DNA of 62,758 bases from Sellimonas caecigallum (GCF_019754295.1 NZ_VIRV01000016.1:1-62758); one strand, 5' to 3'; positions 51,064 through 60,396 are shown, counted from the first letter of the stretch. Notes: a model not told the origin generated them from the sequence alone. Made by a program: numbers and translations.

Positions 51064-53712
51064 CTACCATCGATTGTTCAGTTTATTCTGAAGCTGATAC
51101 AGCGTATTCATCGCATCCATCGGTGTCATATGGCTGATATCCATTGTCTTGATCTCTTCCAGTACGTCGCTGTCTGAAACCGTGTCAAAAAGAGACATCT
51201 GAGCCATGTCTACTTCGTCGAGACGTTTTCTCTTCTTCCTTGTCTCGCTTCCCTGCATATCCAGTTCCCGTACCCGGGTCGTGATGTCTGCATCGGAAAG
51301 CTGCTCGGAAAGCTCTTTCGCCCGGTCAATGACCGTCTGCGGAACACCCGCAAGCTTTGCCACCTGGATTCCATAGCTTCGGTCTGCCCCTCCCTTTACG
51401 ATTTTCCTCAGGAAAACGATGTCGTCCCCTTTTTCTTTTACGGCGATACAATAGTTGTGAACGCTGTCTATCTTTCCTTCCAGCTCCGTCAATTCATGGT
51501 AATGAGTTGCAAACAGCGTTTTTGCGCCCAGAAGTTTGGCATTGCTGATATGCTCTACCACCGCCCATGCGATAGAAAGCCCGTCGAATGTACTCGTTCC
51601 TCTCCCAATCTCATCCAATATCAGAAGACTTTTGCTTGTAGCATTTCGGAGAATATTTGCCACCTCTGTCATCTCAACCATAAAAGTACTCTGACCGGAA
51701 GCCAGATCGTCGGAAGCCCCAACTCTTGTAAAAATCCGGTCCACCAGTCCGATGTTGGCAGAGGCAGCAGGGACAAAAGATCCGATCTGAGCCATCAAAA
51801 CGATCAGCGCAGACTGCCTCATGTAAGTGGATTTCCCCGCCATGTTCGGCCCTGTGATGATGGATACGCGGTTCTTTTTGTCATCCAGATACGTGTCGTT
51901 TGCGATAAACATATTGTTTGGAATCATTTTTTCCACTACAGGATGTCTTCCATCCTTGATGTCAATGATCCCTTTTTCGTTGATCTTCGGCCTTACATAT
52001 CTGTTTCTCTCTGCCACGAGTGCAAGAGAAGCAAACACATCCACTGCCGCCACTGCCTTTGCCGTCTGCTGGATTCTGGCAATCTCTTCTCCAATTCGGT
52101 TGCGCACGTCGCAATACAGCTGATATTCCAAGGCAAACAGTTTGTCTTCCGCACCAAGGATCAGATCTTCCAACTCTTTCAGCTCCGGAATACTGTACCG
52201 CTCTGCGTTTGCAAGGGTCTGTTTCCGAATATAATAGTCCGGCACCATGGACTTGAAAGAATTGGTCACTTCCAGGTAGTAGCCGAATACTTTGTTGTAT
52301 TTGATCCGGAGATTTTTGATCCCCGTCTTTTCCCGTTCCTTTTGTTCGAGTTCGGCAAGCCATGTTTTTCCATCAGTCTTTGCCTTTCTGAGACGATCTA
52401 CTTCTTCGTTGTACCCATCTTTAATAATGCCGCCCTCTTTCATGGCAAGCGGCGGATCATCGATAACAGCCTGCTCTATCAGTCCATACAGATCCTCCAG
52501 CGGATCCATCTGGTCCCACAGATCTTTGAGAAGCTCCGATCGGAGATCCCCTAATATGTACTTGATATGAGGCAGCATGGACAGCGAACTTTTAAACGCG
52601 ATCAGATCACGAGGGTTTGCCGACTGGTACGAAATCTTTCCCACAAGCCGTTCCATATCATAGACAGGGGTAAGATACTCCCTTATCTCTTCTCTTGCGA
52701 TGGCTTCTTTTAAAAGCTCGTCTACCGCATCCAGACGTCTCACGACACTATCTTTATCGATCAATGGCTGTTCCACATATTTTCGCAGCATCCTGGCTCC
52801 CATAGCTGTACGTGTTTTGTCCAGCACCCAGAGAAGAGAGCCTCTTTTCTGTTTTTCCCGGAGTGTCTCACACAGCTCCAGATTTCTGCGGGAGGAGCTG
52901 TCGATCAGCATGTATTTTCCTGTCGTATAGTTCGTAAGTTTCGTAAAATGCGCCAAAGATGTCTTCTGCGTCTCGATCAGATAGGAAAGAAGGGCGCCTG
53001 CCGCCACGATCCCACAATCATAATCTGCCACTCCGAGACTTTCCAGCGAAGCGACTTTAAAATGATCTTTCAGCGTTTTTCTGCAGATGGCATCGTCGAA
53101 ATACCATGCATCCAGCGAAGAAATGGCCACATTCATCCGATCTTTCAGCTCTTCCAGGCGGACTCCGCTCATATAGAGTGCCTCGTTGCAGACAATCTCC
53201 GACGGGCTAAACTTATAGATCTCATCAAACAGCTTGCCCCTGCTTTCTATCTCCGTGACAAAATAATCGCCTGTCGATACATCGGCTACCGACATCCCAT
53301 ACCTGTCGTCCGATACGTAAACGATGGCCATGATGTAATTGTTTTTTGTCTCGTCCAGCGCCTGGGTATTCAGGTTTGTCCCTGGTGTGACGATCCTGAT
53401 AACTTCTCTTTTCACAATACCCTTTGCAAGCTTTGGATCCTCGACCTGTTCGCAGATCGCCACTTTATATCCCTTTTCCACCAGCTTATTCAGATATCCA
53501 TCAACGGAGTGAAACGGCACGCCGCACATCGGCGCCCGCTCTTCGAGCCCGCAGTTCTTTCCGGTCAAAGTGATCTCAAGCTCTTTTGATGCAGTCAATG
53601 CATCGTCAAAAAACATCTCGTAAAAATCTCCGAGGCGGTAAAATAAAATGCAGTCCGGGTATTCCTTTTTCGTCTCCATATACTGCTGCATCATCGGTGT
53701 TAACTCGGCCAA
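51064..53712 (-). CDS. mutS: DNA mismatch repair protein MutS
   Basis: This 882-residue protein recognises mismatches and has the domain I FYRLGDFYEMF with the intercalating Phe and Glu, connector and lever domains, clamp, and the ATPase with GPNMAGKSTYMRQ (near residue 620), DEIGRGTSTFDG and FATHYHEL. The start is a TTG at 53712 with AAAAGGAGAGAAAAAG in front, giving the family start LTPMMQQY at residue 4. A conserved C-terminal clamp-binding stretch is seen near DMAQMSLFD. It heads mutS-mutL-miaA. Confidence 0.96.
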   Translation of the reverse strand: MAELTPMMQQYMETKKEYPDCILFYRLGDFYEMFFDDALTASKELEITLTGKNCGLEERAPMCGVPFHSVDGYLNKLVEKGYKVAICEQVEDPKLAKGIVKREVIRIVTPGTNLNTQALDETKNNYIMAIVYVSDDRYGMSVADVSTGDYFVTEIESRGKLFDEIYKFSPSEIVCNEALYMSGVRLEELKDRMNVAISSLDAWYFDDAICRKTLKDHFKVASLESLGVADYDCGIVAAGALLSYLIETQKTSLAHFTKLTNYTTGKYMLIDSSSRRNLELCETLREKQKRGSLLWVLDKTRTAMGARMLRKYVEQPLIDKDSVVRRLDAVDELLKEAIAREEIREYLTPVYDMERLVGKISYQSANPRDLIAFKSSLSMLPHIKYILGDLRSELLKDLWDQMDPLEDLYGLIEQAVIDDPPLAMKEGGIIKDGYNEEVDRLRKAKTDGKTWLAELEQKEREKTGIKNLRIKYNKVFGYYLEVTNSFKSMVPDYYIRKQTLANAERYSIPELKELEDLILGAEDKLFALEYQLYCDVRNRIGEEIARIQQTAKAVAAVDVFASLALVAERNRYVRPKINEKGIIDIKDGRHPVVEKMIPNNMFIANDTYLDDKKNRVSIITGPNMAGKSTYMRQSALIVLMAQIGSFVPAASANIGLVDRIFTRVGASDDLASGQSTFMVEMTEVANILRNATSKSLLILDEIGRGTSTFDGLSIAWAVVEHISNAKLLGAKTLFATHYHELTELEGKIDSVHNYCIAVKEKGDDIVFLRKIVKGGADRSYGIQVAKLAGVPQTVIDRAKELSEQLSDADITTRVRELDMQGSETRKKRKRLDEVDMAQMSLFDTVSDSDVLEEIKTMDISHMTPMDAMNTLYQLQNKLNNRW

Positions 53713-53803
53713 CTTTTTCTCTCCTTTTCTTTTGTCTCTTTTTTATTTATAAGAATCTATATATCTCATGTCTTCGGGGTACACAGACCCCTGGCAACAT
53801 TAC

Positions 53804-53809
53804 ATTATA
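53804..53809 (-). promoter_or_regulatory. Possible -10 of the mutS operon
   Basis: On the minus strand TATAAT lies about 92 bases before mutS. A TTTTTT run is the only thing near the -35 position, so this is weak. The leader also has a small hairpin GGGGT / ACCCC (53776-53791). Confidence 0.35.
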
Positions 53810-53905
53810 ACATCAATCTCCCGCCAAAAAAAGCAAAATTTTCTTCCCAGCAGCTCTTTCCATCTGGTATACTGGATTTATCAGATGAGAAATGGGGGAA
53901 TAAAA

Positions 53906-55258
53906 ATGCAGGCAGAAAACACACAGCGTTTGACGGAAGGGGTAATCTGGAAACAGATTCTGTTCTTTTCCCTTCCCATCATTGCCGGGAATTTGTTCCA
54001 GTGGCTTTATAACACGGTGGACTCCATCGTAGTAGGAAATTTTGTCGGAGGAGAGGCGCTGGCAAGCGTCGGAGCCGGGACTTCAGTCATCAACCTCCTG
54101 ATCGGTCTGTTTTCCGGACTTACCACGGGAGCCGGTGTCATCGTAGCAAAATACTTCGGAGCAGGACTGGAAGAAAAACTACGCCGTTCCATCCACACGT
54201 CAAGCGTATTTACCATTGTCTTCGGACTATTTATGACGATCCTTGGGATCCTTTCCTCCGACTGGATTCTTCGTGCCATCTCCACACCGTCCAATGTGCT
54301 GGATGGAGCAAACCTGTATCTGCGCATTTATTTTGCAGGTATCATTCCCATGATGATCTACAATATGGGGGCGGCCATTTTGCGGGCCGTGGGGGACTCC
54401 AAGACACCTCTTTATTACCTTGGAGTATCCAGCATCATCAATATTGTGCTGGACACCGTCTTTGTATCTGTATTTCGTATGGGGATCGCAGGTGTCGGGA
54501 TCGCTACCGTCATCGCCCAAATCGTCTCTGCCATCCTTGTGGTCCTGAAACTTGCCAGGTCAAAAGAAGTATACCGCCTGGAGTGGAAACTTCTAAAAGC
54601 AGACCGTTCCATGCTTCTGGAGATCCTCAAAGTCGGAATCCCGGTAGGCATTCAACAGACGATCATCGGCTTTTCCAACATCTTCGTTCAATACTATATC
54701 AATCTTTACGGATCTGCGGCCATGGCTGCCTGGGTAACCTTCAATAAAATCGACGGACTCGTCTTTCTCCCTGTCTTAAGTTTTGGTGTCGCCATCACAA
54801 CTTTTACAAGTCAGAACGTCGGTGCCGGCAAACCAGATCGTGTGCTGAAAGGCACCCATGTGACGCTCCTTATGAATATCCTTTACGCGGCAGTCAGCTC
54901 TTTCTTCTTCTTTCTTGCTGCGGAGCCGATTACCCGGATCTTCACGAATGAAGTCGATATCATCCAATACGGAATGCGCATGATCCGGACACTGATCCCA
55001 TTTTATGTCCTTACGGCATTTATGCAGGTCCTGAGCAACGTTATCAGCGGCGCCGGCTACTCTTTTGCTTCTATGATGATCATGATCGGAAATCTGTGCA
55101 TTGTCCGTGTCTTGTATCTCATGATCATGACGCCGCGAAGCAACGATATCGCTACGATCTTCCAGAGCTATATCATCACATGGGTCACATGTGCCATCTG
55201 CCTGCTCTTATACTATCGAAAAGGCGGCTGGAGAAAATCGCTTCATGCGAATGCCTGA
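53906..55258 (+). CDS. MATE family efflux transporter
   Basis: This 450-residue exporter with twelve spans starts at the ATG at 53906 (GGGGGA in front); the frame is open upstream to 53768 without a family match. MATE marks are FSLPIIAGNLFQWLYNTVD, VGNFVGGEALASVGAG, the second-half KVGIPVGIQQTIIGFSN and FGVAITTFTSQNVGAGKPD. It exports cationic drugs or metabolites by Na+ or H+ antiport. It is intact, unlike the MATE remnant at 10.9 kb. A TATACT -10 is at 53868-53873; I see no matching -35. Confidence 0.92.
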   Translation: MQAENTQRLTEGVIWKQILFFSLPIIAGNLFQWLYNTVDSIVVGNFVGGEALASVGAGTSVINLLIGLFSGLTTGAGVIVAKYFGAGLEEKLRRSIHTSSVFTIVFGLFMTILGILSSDWILRAISTPSNVLDGANLYLRIYFAGIIPMMIYNMGAAILRAVGDSKTPLYYLGVSSIINIVLDTVFVSVFRMGIAGVGIATVIAQIVSAILVVLKLARSKEVYRLEWKLLKADRSMLLEILKVGIPVGIQQTIIGFSNIFVQYYINLYGSAAMAAWVTFNKIDGLVFLPVLSFGVAITTFTSQNVGAGKPDRVLKGTHVTLLMNILYAAVSSFFFFLAAEPITRIFTNEVDIIQYGMRMIRTLIPFYVLTAFMQVLSNVISGAGYSFASMMIMIGNLCIVRVLYLMIMTPRSNDIATIFQSYIITWVTCAICLLLYYRKGGWRKSLHANA

Positions 55259-55276
55259 AAGATACCATACTGAAAA

Positions 55277-55693
55277 CTACCATATGGGAATATGAGGTTT
55301 TTCTTCCCCGTAAAGGAAATGCAGAAGATATCCTCCCAGATAGATCCCCACGGTACATAAAATCCCAAAAAGGGCCATAAACGGCAAACAGATCTGTCCG
55401 AAAAGCTGAAATGGGACATCGCTGTAATCCCACACTCCAAGTCCAAGCCACTTGTTGACAATAATCCCCGTGATAAATTCACAAGACGTCACAAACACAA
55501 TACACCGGAGCACCTGAAATGCCAAAGGATCCTGCCATCGGCCGGCTCTCCCCTGTGCAGTACAAAATACAAGACATAACCCTCCAAGAACAAACATCGT
55601 CCAGTGGGAAAATCCTCTAAATGCCAGTTCAAATGTATAATAAAGGCAGCCTCCGACTGCCCACAAAAAAAGATATTCGCTTAATTTTTTCAT
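55277..55693 (-). CDS. Small membrane protein, PF06541 (putative ABC-transporter type IV)
   Basis: This 138-residue protein has four membrane spans: YLFLWAVGGCLYYTFELAF, MFVLGGLCLVF, CIVFVTSCEFITGIIVN and FMALFGILCTVGIYL. The segments GLGVWDYSD and PFQLFGQICL are the family marks. No ATPase partner is present, and the family name is only putative. Its ribosome site lies in the 3' arm of the hairpin 55697-55743. The gene converges on the MATE gene. Confidence 0.72.
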   Translation of the reverse strand: MKKLSEYLFLWAVGGCLYYTFELAFRGFSHWTMFVLGGLCLVFCTAQGRAGRWQDPLAFQVLRCIVFVTSCEFITGIIVNKWLGLGVWDYSDVPFQLFGQICLPFMALFGILCTVGIYLGGYLLHFLYGEEKPHIPIW

Positions 55694-55696
55694 GAT

Positions 55697-55743
55697 AAAA
55701 CGCCCTCACTTTTGCATGTTTACACAAATAGTCTGGGCGTTTT
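55697..55743 (-). terminator. Hairpin between miaB and the PF06541 gene, covering a ribosome site
   Basis: AAAACGCCC / GGGCGTTTT form a 9-bp stem with a 29-base loop. On the minus strand the GAGGGCG before the ATG at 55693 is in the 3' arm, so it may act both as the miaB terminator and as a cover on translation of the next gene. The U run in that direction is short (TTTTATC). On the + strand six T follow. Confidence 0.6.
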
Positions 55744-55776
55744 TTATCCTCTTATGCATGGCAGAAAGTGCCTGTT

Positions 55777-57234
55777 TTATTTTACCGCTTCTCCGATATA
55801 GTAAAATCCTTTGCAAGAAATCAGTTTTACATCCACAAGCTGTCCGATCATCTCTTTTGTGCCCGGAAAATGGACAAGAAGATTGTTGCTGAGACGTCCT
55901 GTCACAAGCGTATCGTCCTGCTCATTCATCTGCTCTACAAGGACAGTCTGTGTCGTCCCTTCATGTTTGCTGCATTCTTCCGCAGCAATTTTCTGCACTT
56001 CTTTCAGCAGGCGGTCAAATCTGTCTTTTACCACTTCCTGCGGCACCTGATTTTCCATGGCAGCAGCCGGAGTGCCCGTCCGCTTGGAGTAGATGAAGGT
56101 AAATGCACTGTCGTAACGGACTTTCTGCACTACATCCAGCGTCTCCTGAAAATCAGCTTCTGTCTCTCCCGGGAATCCTACGATGATATCTGTCGTAAGA
56201 GAAATATTCGGCATAGCAGTCTTTATCCGATCTACAAGGCTTAGATACTGCTCTTTTGTGTAGCGGCGATTCATTTTTTTCAAAATGTCCGTACTTCCCG
56301 ATTGTACCGGAAGATGCAGATGACGACAGATTTTTCGAGATGTCTTCATGACTTCTATCAGTTCATCTGACAGATCTTTTGGATGAGACGTCATGAAACG
56401 AATTCTCTCCAATCCTTCGATCTTCTCCACTTCTCTCAAAAGTTCTGCAAAAGACATCGGTTCTTCCAGCGTCTTCCCATAGGAATTGACATTTTGTCCA
56501 AGAAGCATGACTTCTTTGACTCCGTCCGCCACCAGTGTCTCGATCTCCCGTAGGATATCTCTCGGATTTCTGCTCCGCTCCCTTCCCCTTACATACGGAA
56601 CGATGCAGTAACTGCAGAAATTGTTGCATCCAAACATAATATTGACGCCGGACTTAAAAGGATACTTTCTCTCGCTTGGCAGATCTTCCACGATTTTGTC
56701 CGTATCTTTCCAGATGTCAATGACCATTCTCTCGGATTCAAACCTGGTCGCCAGAATCTCCGCAAATTTGTATATGTTGTGTGTACCAAAAATCAAATCC
56801 ACAAACCGGTAGCTCTTCTTCAGTTTCTCCACAACATGCGGTTCCTGCATCATGCATCCGCAAAGCCCGATCAGCATATGAGGATTTTTCCGTTTTACCC
56901 TGTTTAACTGTCCAAGTCTTCCGTACACTCTCTGATTGGCATTCTCCCTTACCGTGCAGGTATTGTAGATGACAAAATCTGCTTTCTCCTCCACACTTTC
57001 CTCCACGTACCCGATCTCTTCCAGTATCCCGGTCAGCTTTTCAGAATCCCGTGCATTCATCTGACAGCCGAAGGTTACCGTTGCAGCCCGAAGCGGCCTG
57101 CCAAGTTTCTCTGAAATCTCTTTTACATACTGTCTGCATTTTTTTATAAAATAATACTGGCGCATCGGCTCCTCCGCCGGAGCGGCCTGCAAAAGATCGA
57201 TCTCATCTATCAAACGTTCTATCTCTTTATTCAT
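55777..57234 (-). CDS. miaB: tRNA-2-methylthio-N6-dimethylallyladenosine synthase
   Basis: This 485-residue radical SAM methylthiotransferase starts at the ATG at 57234 (AAGGAAGATAAGA in front); a longer frame to 57267 is unlikely. The N-terminal UPF0004 domain has its three cluster cysteines in TFGCQMNARDSEK, YNTCTVRENA and GLCGCMMQ. The radical SAM cluster CNNFCSYC is near residue 202, with PYVRGRERSR following. The C-terminal TRAM domain covers about 415-485. It modifies i6A37 made by MiaA to ms2i6A. Confidence 0.95.
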   Translation of the reverse strand: MNKEIERLIDEIDLLQAAPAEEPMRQYYFIKKCRQYVKEISEKLGRPLRAATVTFGCQMNARDSEKLTGILEEIGYVEESVEEKADFVIYNTCTVRENANQRVYGRLGQLNRVKRKNPHMLIGLCGCMMQEPHVVEKLKKSYRFVDLIFGTHNIYKFAEILATRFESERMVIDIWKDTDKIVEDLPSERKYPFKSGVNIMFGCNNFCSYCIVPYVRGRERSRNPRDILREIETLVADGVKEVMLLGQNVNSYGKTLEEPMSFAELLREVEKIEGLERIRFMTSHPKDLSDELIEVMKTSRKICRHLHLPVQSGSTDILKKMNRRYTKEQYLSLVDRIKTAMPNISLTTDIIVGFPGETEADFQETLDVVQKVRYDSAFTFIYSKRTGTPAAAMENQVPQEVVKDRFDRLLKEVQKIAAEECSKHEGTTQTVLVEQMNEQDDTLVTGRLSNNLLVHFPGTKEMIGQLVDVKLISCKGFYYIGEAVK

Positions 57235-57336
57235 TCTTATCTTCCTTTTCGTGTAATGTTCCTCCATACCTTACCATATCAGGCACAAAAATGCAAATGG
57301 AAGAAGTGGGAATAAGAATATAGAAATCTCTCTCTA

Positions 57337-58974
57337 CTATTCTGCCCTGCTTTTTTCGATGGGAATGATCCTGTCACACCACTTATACTCTCCTGGTTTA
57401 TGAGAGATCATGAGGATCGTGTGGTTCTTCTTCAGTTTGCTTACCGTTTCCATAATCTCCGAGGCTGTTTTCACATCTAATGCACTTGTCACTTCATCCA
57501 GCAAAAGAATTTTTGCCTCCTTTAAAAGTGCACGTGCGATTGCCAGTCTTTGTCTCTGTCCTCCTGAAAAATTCGCAGCGCCTTCCTCCAGGATAGTATC
57601 ATACTGTTCTGGAAGTGACATAATATATTCGTCAATCCCTGCATCCTTGCATGCTTTCCGAATTTTCTCAAAATCCCTGTCAATCAGCGCCAGATTCTCG
57701 TAGACAGACATATGGAAAAAATACGGCTGCTGGAGAACACATGTAAGCAATCCGGAATACTGTTCTTTCGGATACAGGCCAATTGGTGTGCCGCCTATCC
57801 GTATCTGCCCTTTTTTCGCCTTTTCAAATCTCAGCAAAAGATGAAAAAATGTACTTTTCCCGCATCCGCTTGGCCCTGTCAGGGCGCAAAGGGTGTTCGG
57901 AGCGATATTCAGACTGTACTCTTTAAATATCGGATGTTCCCCGTACGAAAAAGACATGTCTTCTGCACAGATATCGTATCCCTCCGCTTTGATTTTTCCA
58001 TACTGCAAAAATTCTTCATTTTGCTCTGACTGAATAAATGAATTGTATCTGTCCACCGACACTTTTTTGACTCTCAATTCCCCCAAAGCAGATACGAATT
58101 CGCTGAGAGAACTGAACAGTGTCCCAAAATAAGACTGGATAATCAGGACTGTCTCAATTCCAAATGTCCCCTGAAGGCAATGGTAACAAGCGTAGGTTAA
58201 AAGCAGGATTTCCGTACACATTGTAATACTCGGGCTGATGATATTGCTGATAATCCTGTTTTGAATCTGCCTGTTATGCACTTCAATATATGCATCATTA
58301 CATATACGGTACCTTTTTCGGAGCTGAGAAAGAATCTGGAAAATTTTTACATCCTTTAACCCGACGATCAGTTCACTGAAAAACTGCATCTCTTCATCTG
58401 ATTTTTCCTTCCCTTCTCTCATCAAGACTTCATATTTTTCATTGTATTTGTTCAGGATATAGATCACAGTGCTGTTTACGACACAGCCAAGAATCATCAG
58501 ACCGATACTGATCTTTCCAAGAACAACAATGGAGACGATCACAGATACGAACAATAAGATTTCCTGGGACAGCCAAGTCCCGAATTCCGCCATCACTTTA
58601 ATATCTCCGTTTGCAATATTCAGCATTTCTCCTTTGCTGTGATCTGAAAAATACTGGATCTTTATTTGATCCAGCTTGTCGATGATCTGGCTCTGTAATT
58701 TCAGATACACATCATTATGAAATCTTCGTTCCATCATCAGGTTCAGTATCTGCGATACCTTTGATAATAATTTTAATGCAAAATATACTATGATAGTCCA
58801 CAAAAGCATAGGAATATTTTTGTCGGTCAGATATCTGATTGCCATGCTGAACAAAAGACTTATAAATAAGTATGGAACATTGCTGAGCAGGGAAAAGAAA
58901 ATCAGAAGAAACGTTTCCTTTTTGTTTACCTGAGTTACGCGGAAATACGTGCTGATAATCTTAAAATTTTTCAT
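57337..58974 (-). CDS. ABC exporter half-transporter (fused permease-ATPase)
   Basis: This 545-residue half-transporter has six membrane spans in the first 300 residues and a C-terminal ATPase with Walker A GPSGCGKST, Q-loop VLQQPYF, signature FSGGQRQRL, Walker B ILLLDEVTSALD and H-loop MISHKPGE. It would work as a homodimer. No N-terminal C39 peptidase is present, so processing of peptide cargo by this protein is unlikely. Its ATG overlaps the TetR stop by 4 bases, so regulator and exporter are coupled. Confidence 0.9.
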   Translation of the reverse strand: MKNFKIISTYFRVTQVNKKETFLLIFFSLLSNVPYLFISLLFSMAIRYLTDKNIPMLLWTIIVYFALKLLSKVSQILNLMMERRFHNDVYLKLQSQIIDKLDQIKIQYFSDHSKGEMLNIANGDIKVMAEFGTWLSQEILLFVSVIVSIVVLGKISIGLMILGCVVNSTVIYILNKYNEKYEVLMREGKEKSDEEMQFFSELIVGLKDVKIFQILSQLRKRYRICNDAYIEVHNRQIQNRIISNIISPSITMCTEILLLTYACYHCLQGTFGIETVLIIQSYFGTLFSSLSEFVSALGELRVKKVSVDRYNSFIQSEQNEEFLQYGKIKAEGYDICAEDMSFSYGEHPIFKEYSLNIAPNTLCALTGPSGCGKSTFFHLLLRFEKAKKGQIRIGGTPIGLYPKEQYSGLLTCVLQQPYFFHMSVYENLALIDRDFEKIRKACKDAGIDEYIMSLPEQYDTILEEGAANFSGGQRQRLAIARALLKEAKILLLDEVTSALDVKTASEIMETVSKLKKNHTILMISHKPGEYKWCDRIIPIEKSRAE

Positions 58975-59522
58975 TTTCTCATCTTTCCTATCATATTCTT
59001 CAACAACTCTTTTACTTCTGTCTCATCCATACACATGTTACCGCCATAAATCTGTGTTGCGATCCCATGTGCATAAAACCTTACATCTCTGTACAATTCT
59101 TCACTTTTCTTAAGCGAGATGTCAAACTGTCTGGCCGTGCATTCAATCGTCTCCCGGTTCCAGGATGATTGGATGACTCCTTCGATTGTACGGGGACGGA
59201 CAAATCCTTCTACAAACAACGCCCCAAAAAGATTTCGTTCTTCCCTTGCAAACTGTATATATGCAAAACTGATTGTAAAAAGATAGTCCTCTTTATCGAT
59301 ATACTCCTGGGTAAATGCGGTATATCGATCATCTATGCGTTTTTTCAACTCTTCTTTCAACTCATTCATATCGCGAAACGCGTTAAAAATAGGCATTGTG
59401 GAGCATGAAAGTTCCTGCGCAATTCGCCTTGCATTAAGGCTTCCAATTCCTTGACTCTGTACGATATCAAATGATTTCTGTAAAATATCTTCCCGTGTGA
59501 CCTTTGCTTTTGGCGGCATCAT
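58971..59522 (-). CDS. TetR-family regulator of the adjacent ABC exporter
   Basis: This 183-residue repressor has the N-terminal helix-turn-helix (TREDILQKSFDIVQSQGI, ARRIAQELSCSTMPIFNAF) and a TetR_C ligand domain with LFGALFVEGFVRP. It precedes the ABC exporter with 4-base overlap. A 34-base palindrome at 59537-59570 covers the -10 of the promoter, so it should repress its own operon until an exported compound binds. The ribosome site is AAAAGGAGGAAAA. Confidence 0.9.
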   Translation of the reverse strand: MMPPKAKVTREDILQKSFDIVQSQGIGSLNARRIAQELSCSTMPIFNAFRDMNELKEELKKRIDDRYTAFTQEYIDKEDYLFTISFAYIQFAREERNLFGALFVEGFVRPRTIEGVIQSSWNRETIECTARQFDISLKKSEELYRDVRFYAHGIATQIYGGNMCMDETEVKELLKNMIGKMRK

Positions 59523-59536
59523 TTTTCCTCCTTTTT

Positions 59537-59594
59537 AAAATAACTTACGTTATATAACATAAGTTATTTTAAATCTTTTTTTGAATTTTGTCAA
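59537..59594 (-). promoter_or_regulatory. Promoter and 34-bp palindromic TetR operator
   Basis: AAAATAACTTA and TAAGTTATTTT flank the inner palindrome GTTATATAAC; only one pair (C against A) breaks the symmetry over 34 bases (59537-59570). On the minus strand TTGACA (59589-59594) and TAAAAT (59566-59571) are spaced 17 bases, so the operator starts at the -10 box and spans the transcription start. Confidence 0.88.
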
Positions 59595-59605
59595 GATTTA
59601 TAAAG

Positions 59606-59665
59606 AAAAAGAGACATTTGTCAAGCCGATTCCTATCTCTCGGCTTTCCGAATGTCTCTTTTTTT
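59606..59665. terminator. Terminator after rplY, strong on both strands
   Basis: The outer stem AAAAAGAGACATT / AATGTCTCTTTTTTT and inner stem AGCCGA / TCGGCT form a long hairpin with T runs in both directions. It ends the rplY transcript just before the TetR promoter. Confidence 0.88.
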
Positions 59666-59687
59666 ATTCCATATGTGAGGCTGTATA

Positions 59688-60260
59688 CTATTCTTCCGCT
59701 TCTTCCGTATCCGGGACTGTATGTACCTCTTCTACCGTAACGACAACGGTATCCGGACTAGTGAGGATCTCAATATCCGGGTTTCTGGAAATATCCAGAT
59801 CGGATACTTTGATGGTATCTCCTGCCTTCAAGCTGCTTCCATCTATTTCCACTTTCTCCACAAGTGCTTCCGGAAGAGCTTTATAAGAGATCTCCTCCAG
59901 TGTCTGTTCTACAACACCGCCCAGCACTTTATCATGGTTTAGAATTACTATCTCTGCGACAGAATGTACTTTTTCCCCGCTTACCAAAGTCTGGAAATCA
60001 ATCTCCTGAAGTCTTGATTTGATTGGTTCAAAGTCAATTTCTTTGATCAGCACATTCATTTTCTGCCCGTCGACATCAAGAATGATCTTGCTGCCTTTTT
60101 TACATGTCTTGACAAGCCGCGCGGCGTCCGCTTCCAATATTTGCAGCGGTATGGATTCCGGCATATTTTTGCCAAATACATTTCCGGTAACAAACCCTTC
60201 CCTTCTCAGTTTCTTTGCTTTTGTTTTCATGTCTCGTCTCTCAGCTTTTAAAGTATTCAT
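59688..60260 (-). CDS. rplY: 50S ribosomal protein L25, CTC form
   Basis: This 190-residue protein has the 5S-rRNA-binding L25 domain (about 1-90, starting LKAERRDMKTKAKKLRREG) and the C-terminal TL5/CTC beta domain (about 95-180, with VVEQTLEEISYKALPEAL, DGSSLKAGDTIKVSDLD) ending in an acidic tail DTEEAEE. In many bacteria the CTC form is a general stress ribosomal protein. It is monocistronic with its own promoter and terminator. The central VFGKNMPESIPLQI deviates from the usual GKxxxSxP loop only slightly. Confidence 0.93.
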   Translation of the reverse strand: MNTLKAERRDMKTKAKKLRREGFVTGNVFGKNMPESIPLQILEADAARLVKTCKKGSKIILDVDGQKMNVLIKEIDFEPIKSRLQEIDFQTLVSGEKVHSVAEIVILNHDKVLGGVVEQTLEEISYKALPEALVEKVEIDGSSLKAGDTIKVSDLDISRNPDIEILTSPDTVVVTVEEVHTVPDTEEAEE

Positions 60261-60346
60261 TTATCTTTTCCTCCAAAAATCTGATTCCTAATCGGACTGT
60301 CCTTTTGAAAACGGTCTGGTTAAGGTTTTCCATCTGTTACACATAT

Positions 60347-60374
60347 ATTATAACACTTGTTACAGAAAATGCAA
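60347..60374 (-). promoter_or_regulatory. Promoter of rplY
   Basis: On the minus strand TTGCAT (60369-60374) and TATAAT (60347-60352) are spaced 16 bases, leaving an 80-base leader before rplY with the ribosome site GGAGG. Confidence 0.7.
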
Positions 60375-60396
60375 GCAAATACTTATTTTAAAATCT

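Noticed and set aside
51457-52554. Open frame of 365 codons on the + strand inside mutS
   Set aside because: It is the antisense shadow of mutS, with low-complexity His/Cys-rich composition and no ribosome site or homology.
57337-59522. Bacteriocin or peptide biosynthesis cluster around the ABC half-exporter
   Set aside because: No precursor peptide, C39 peptidase domain or modification enzyme is adjacent; a TetR-controlled efflux unit explains the two genes.
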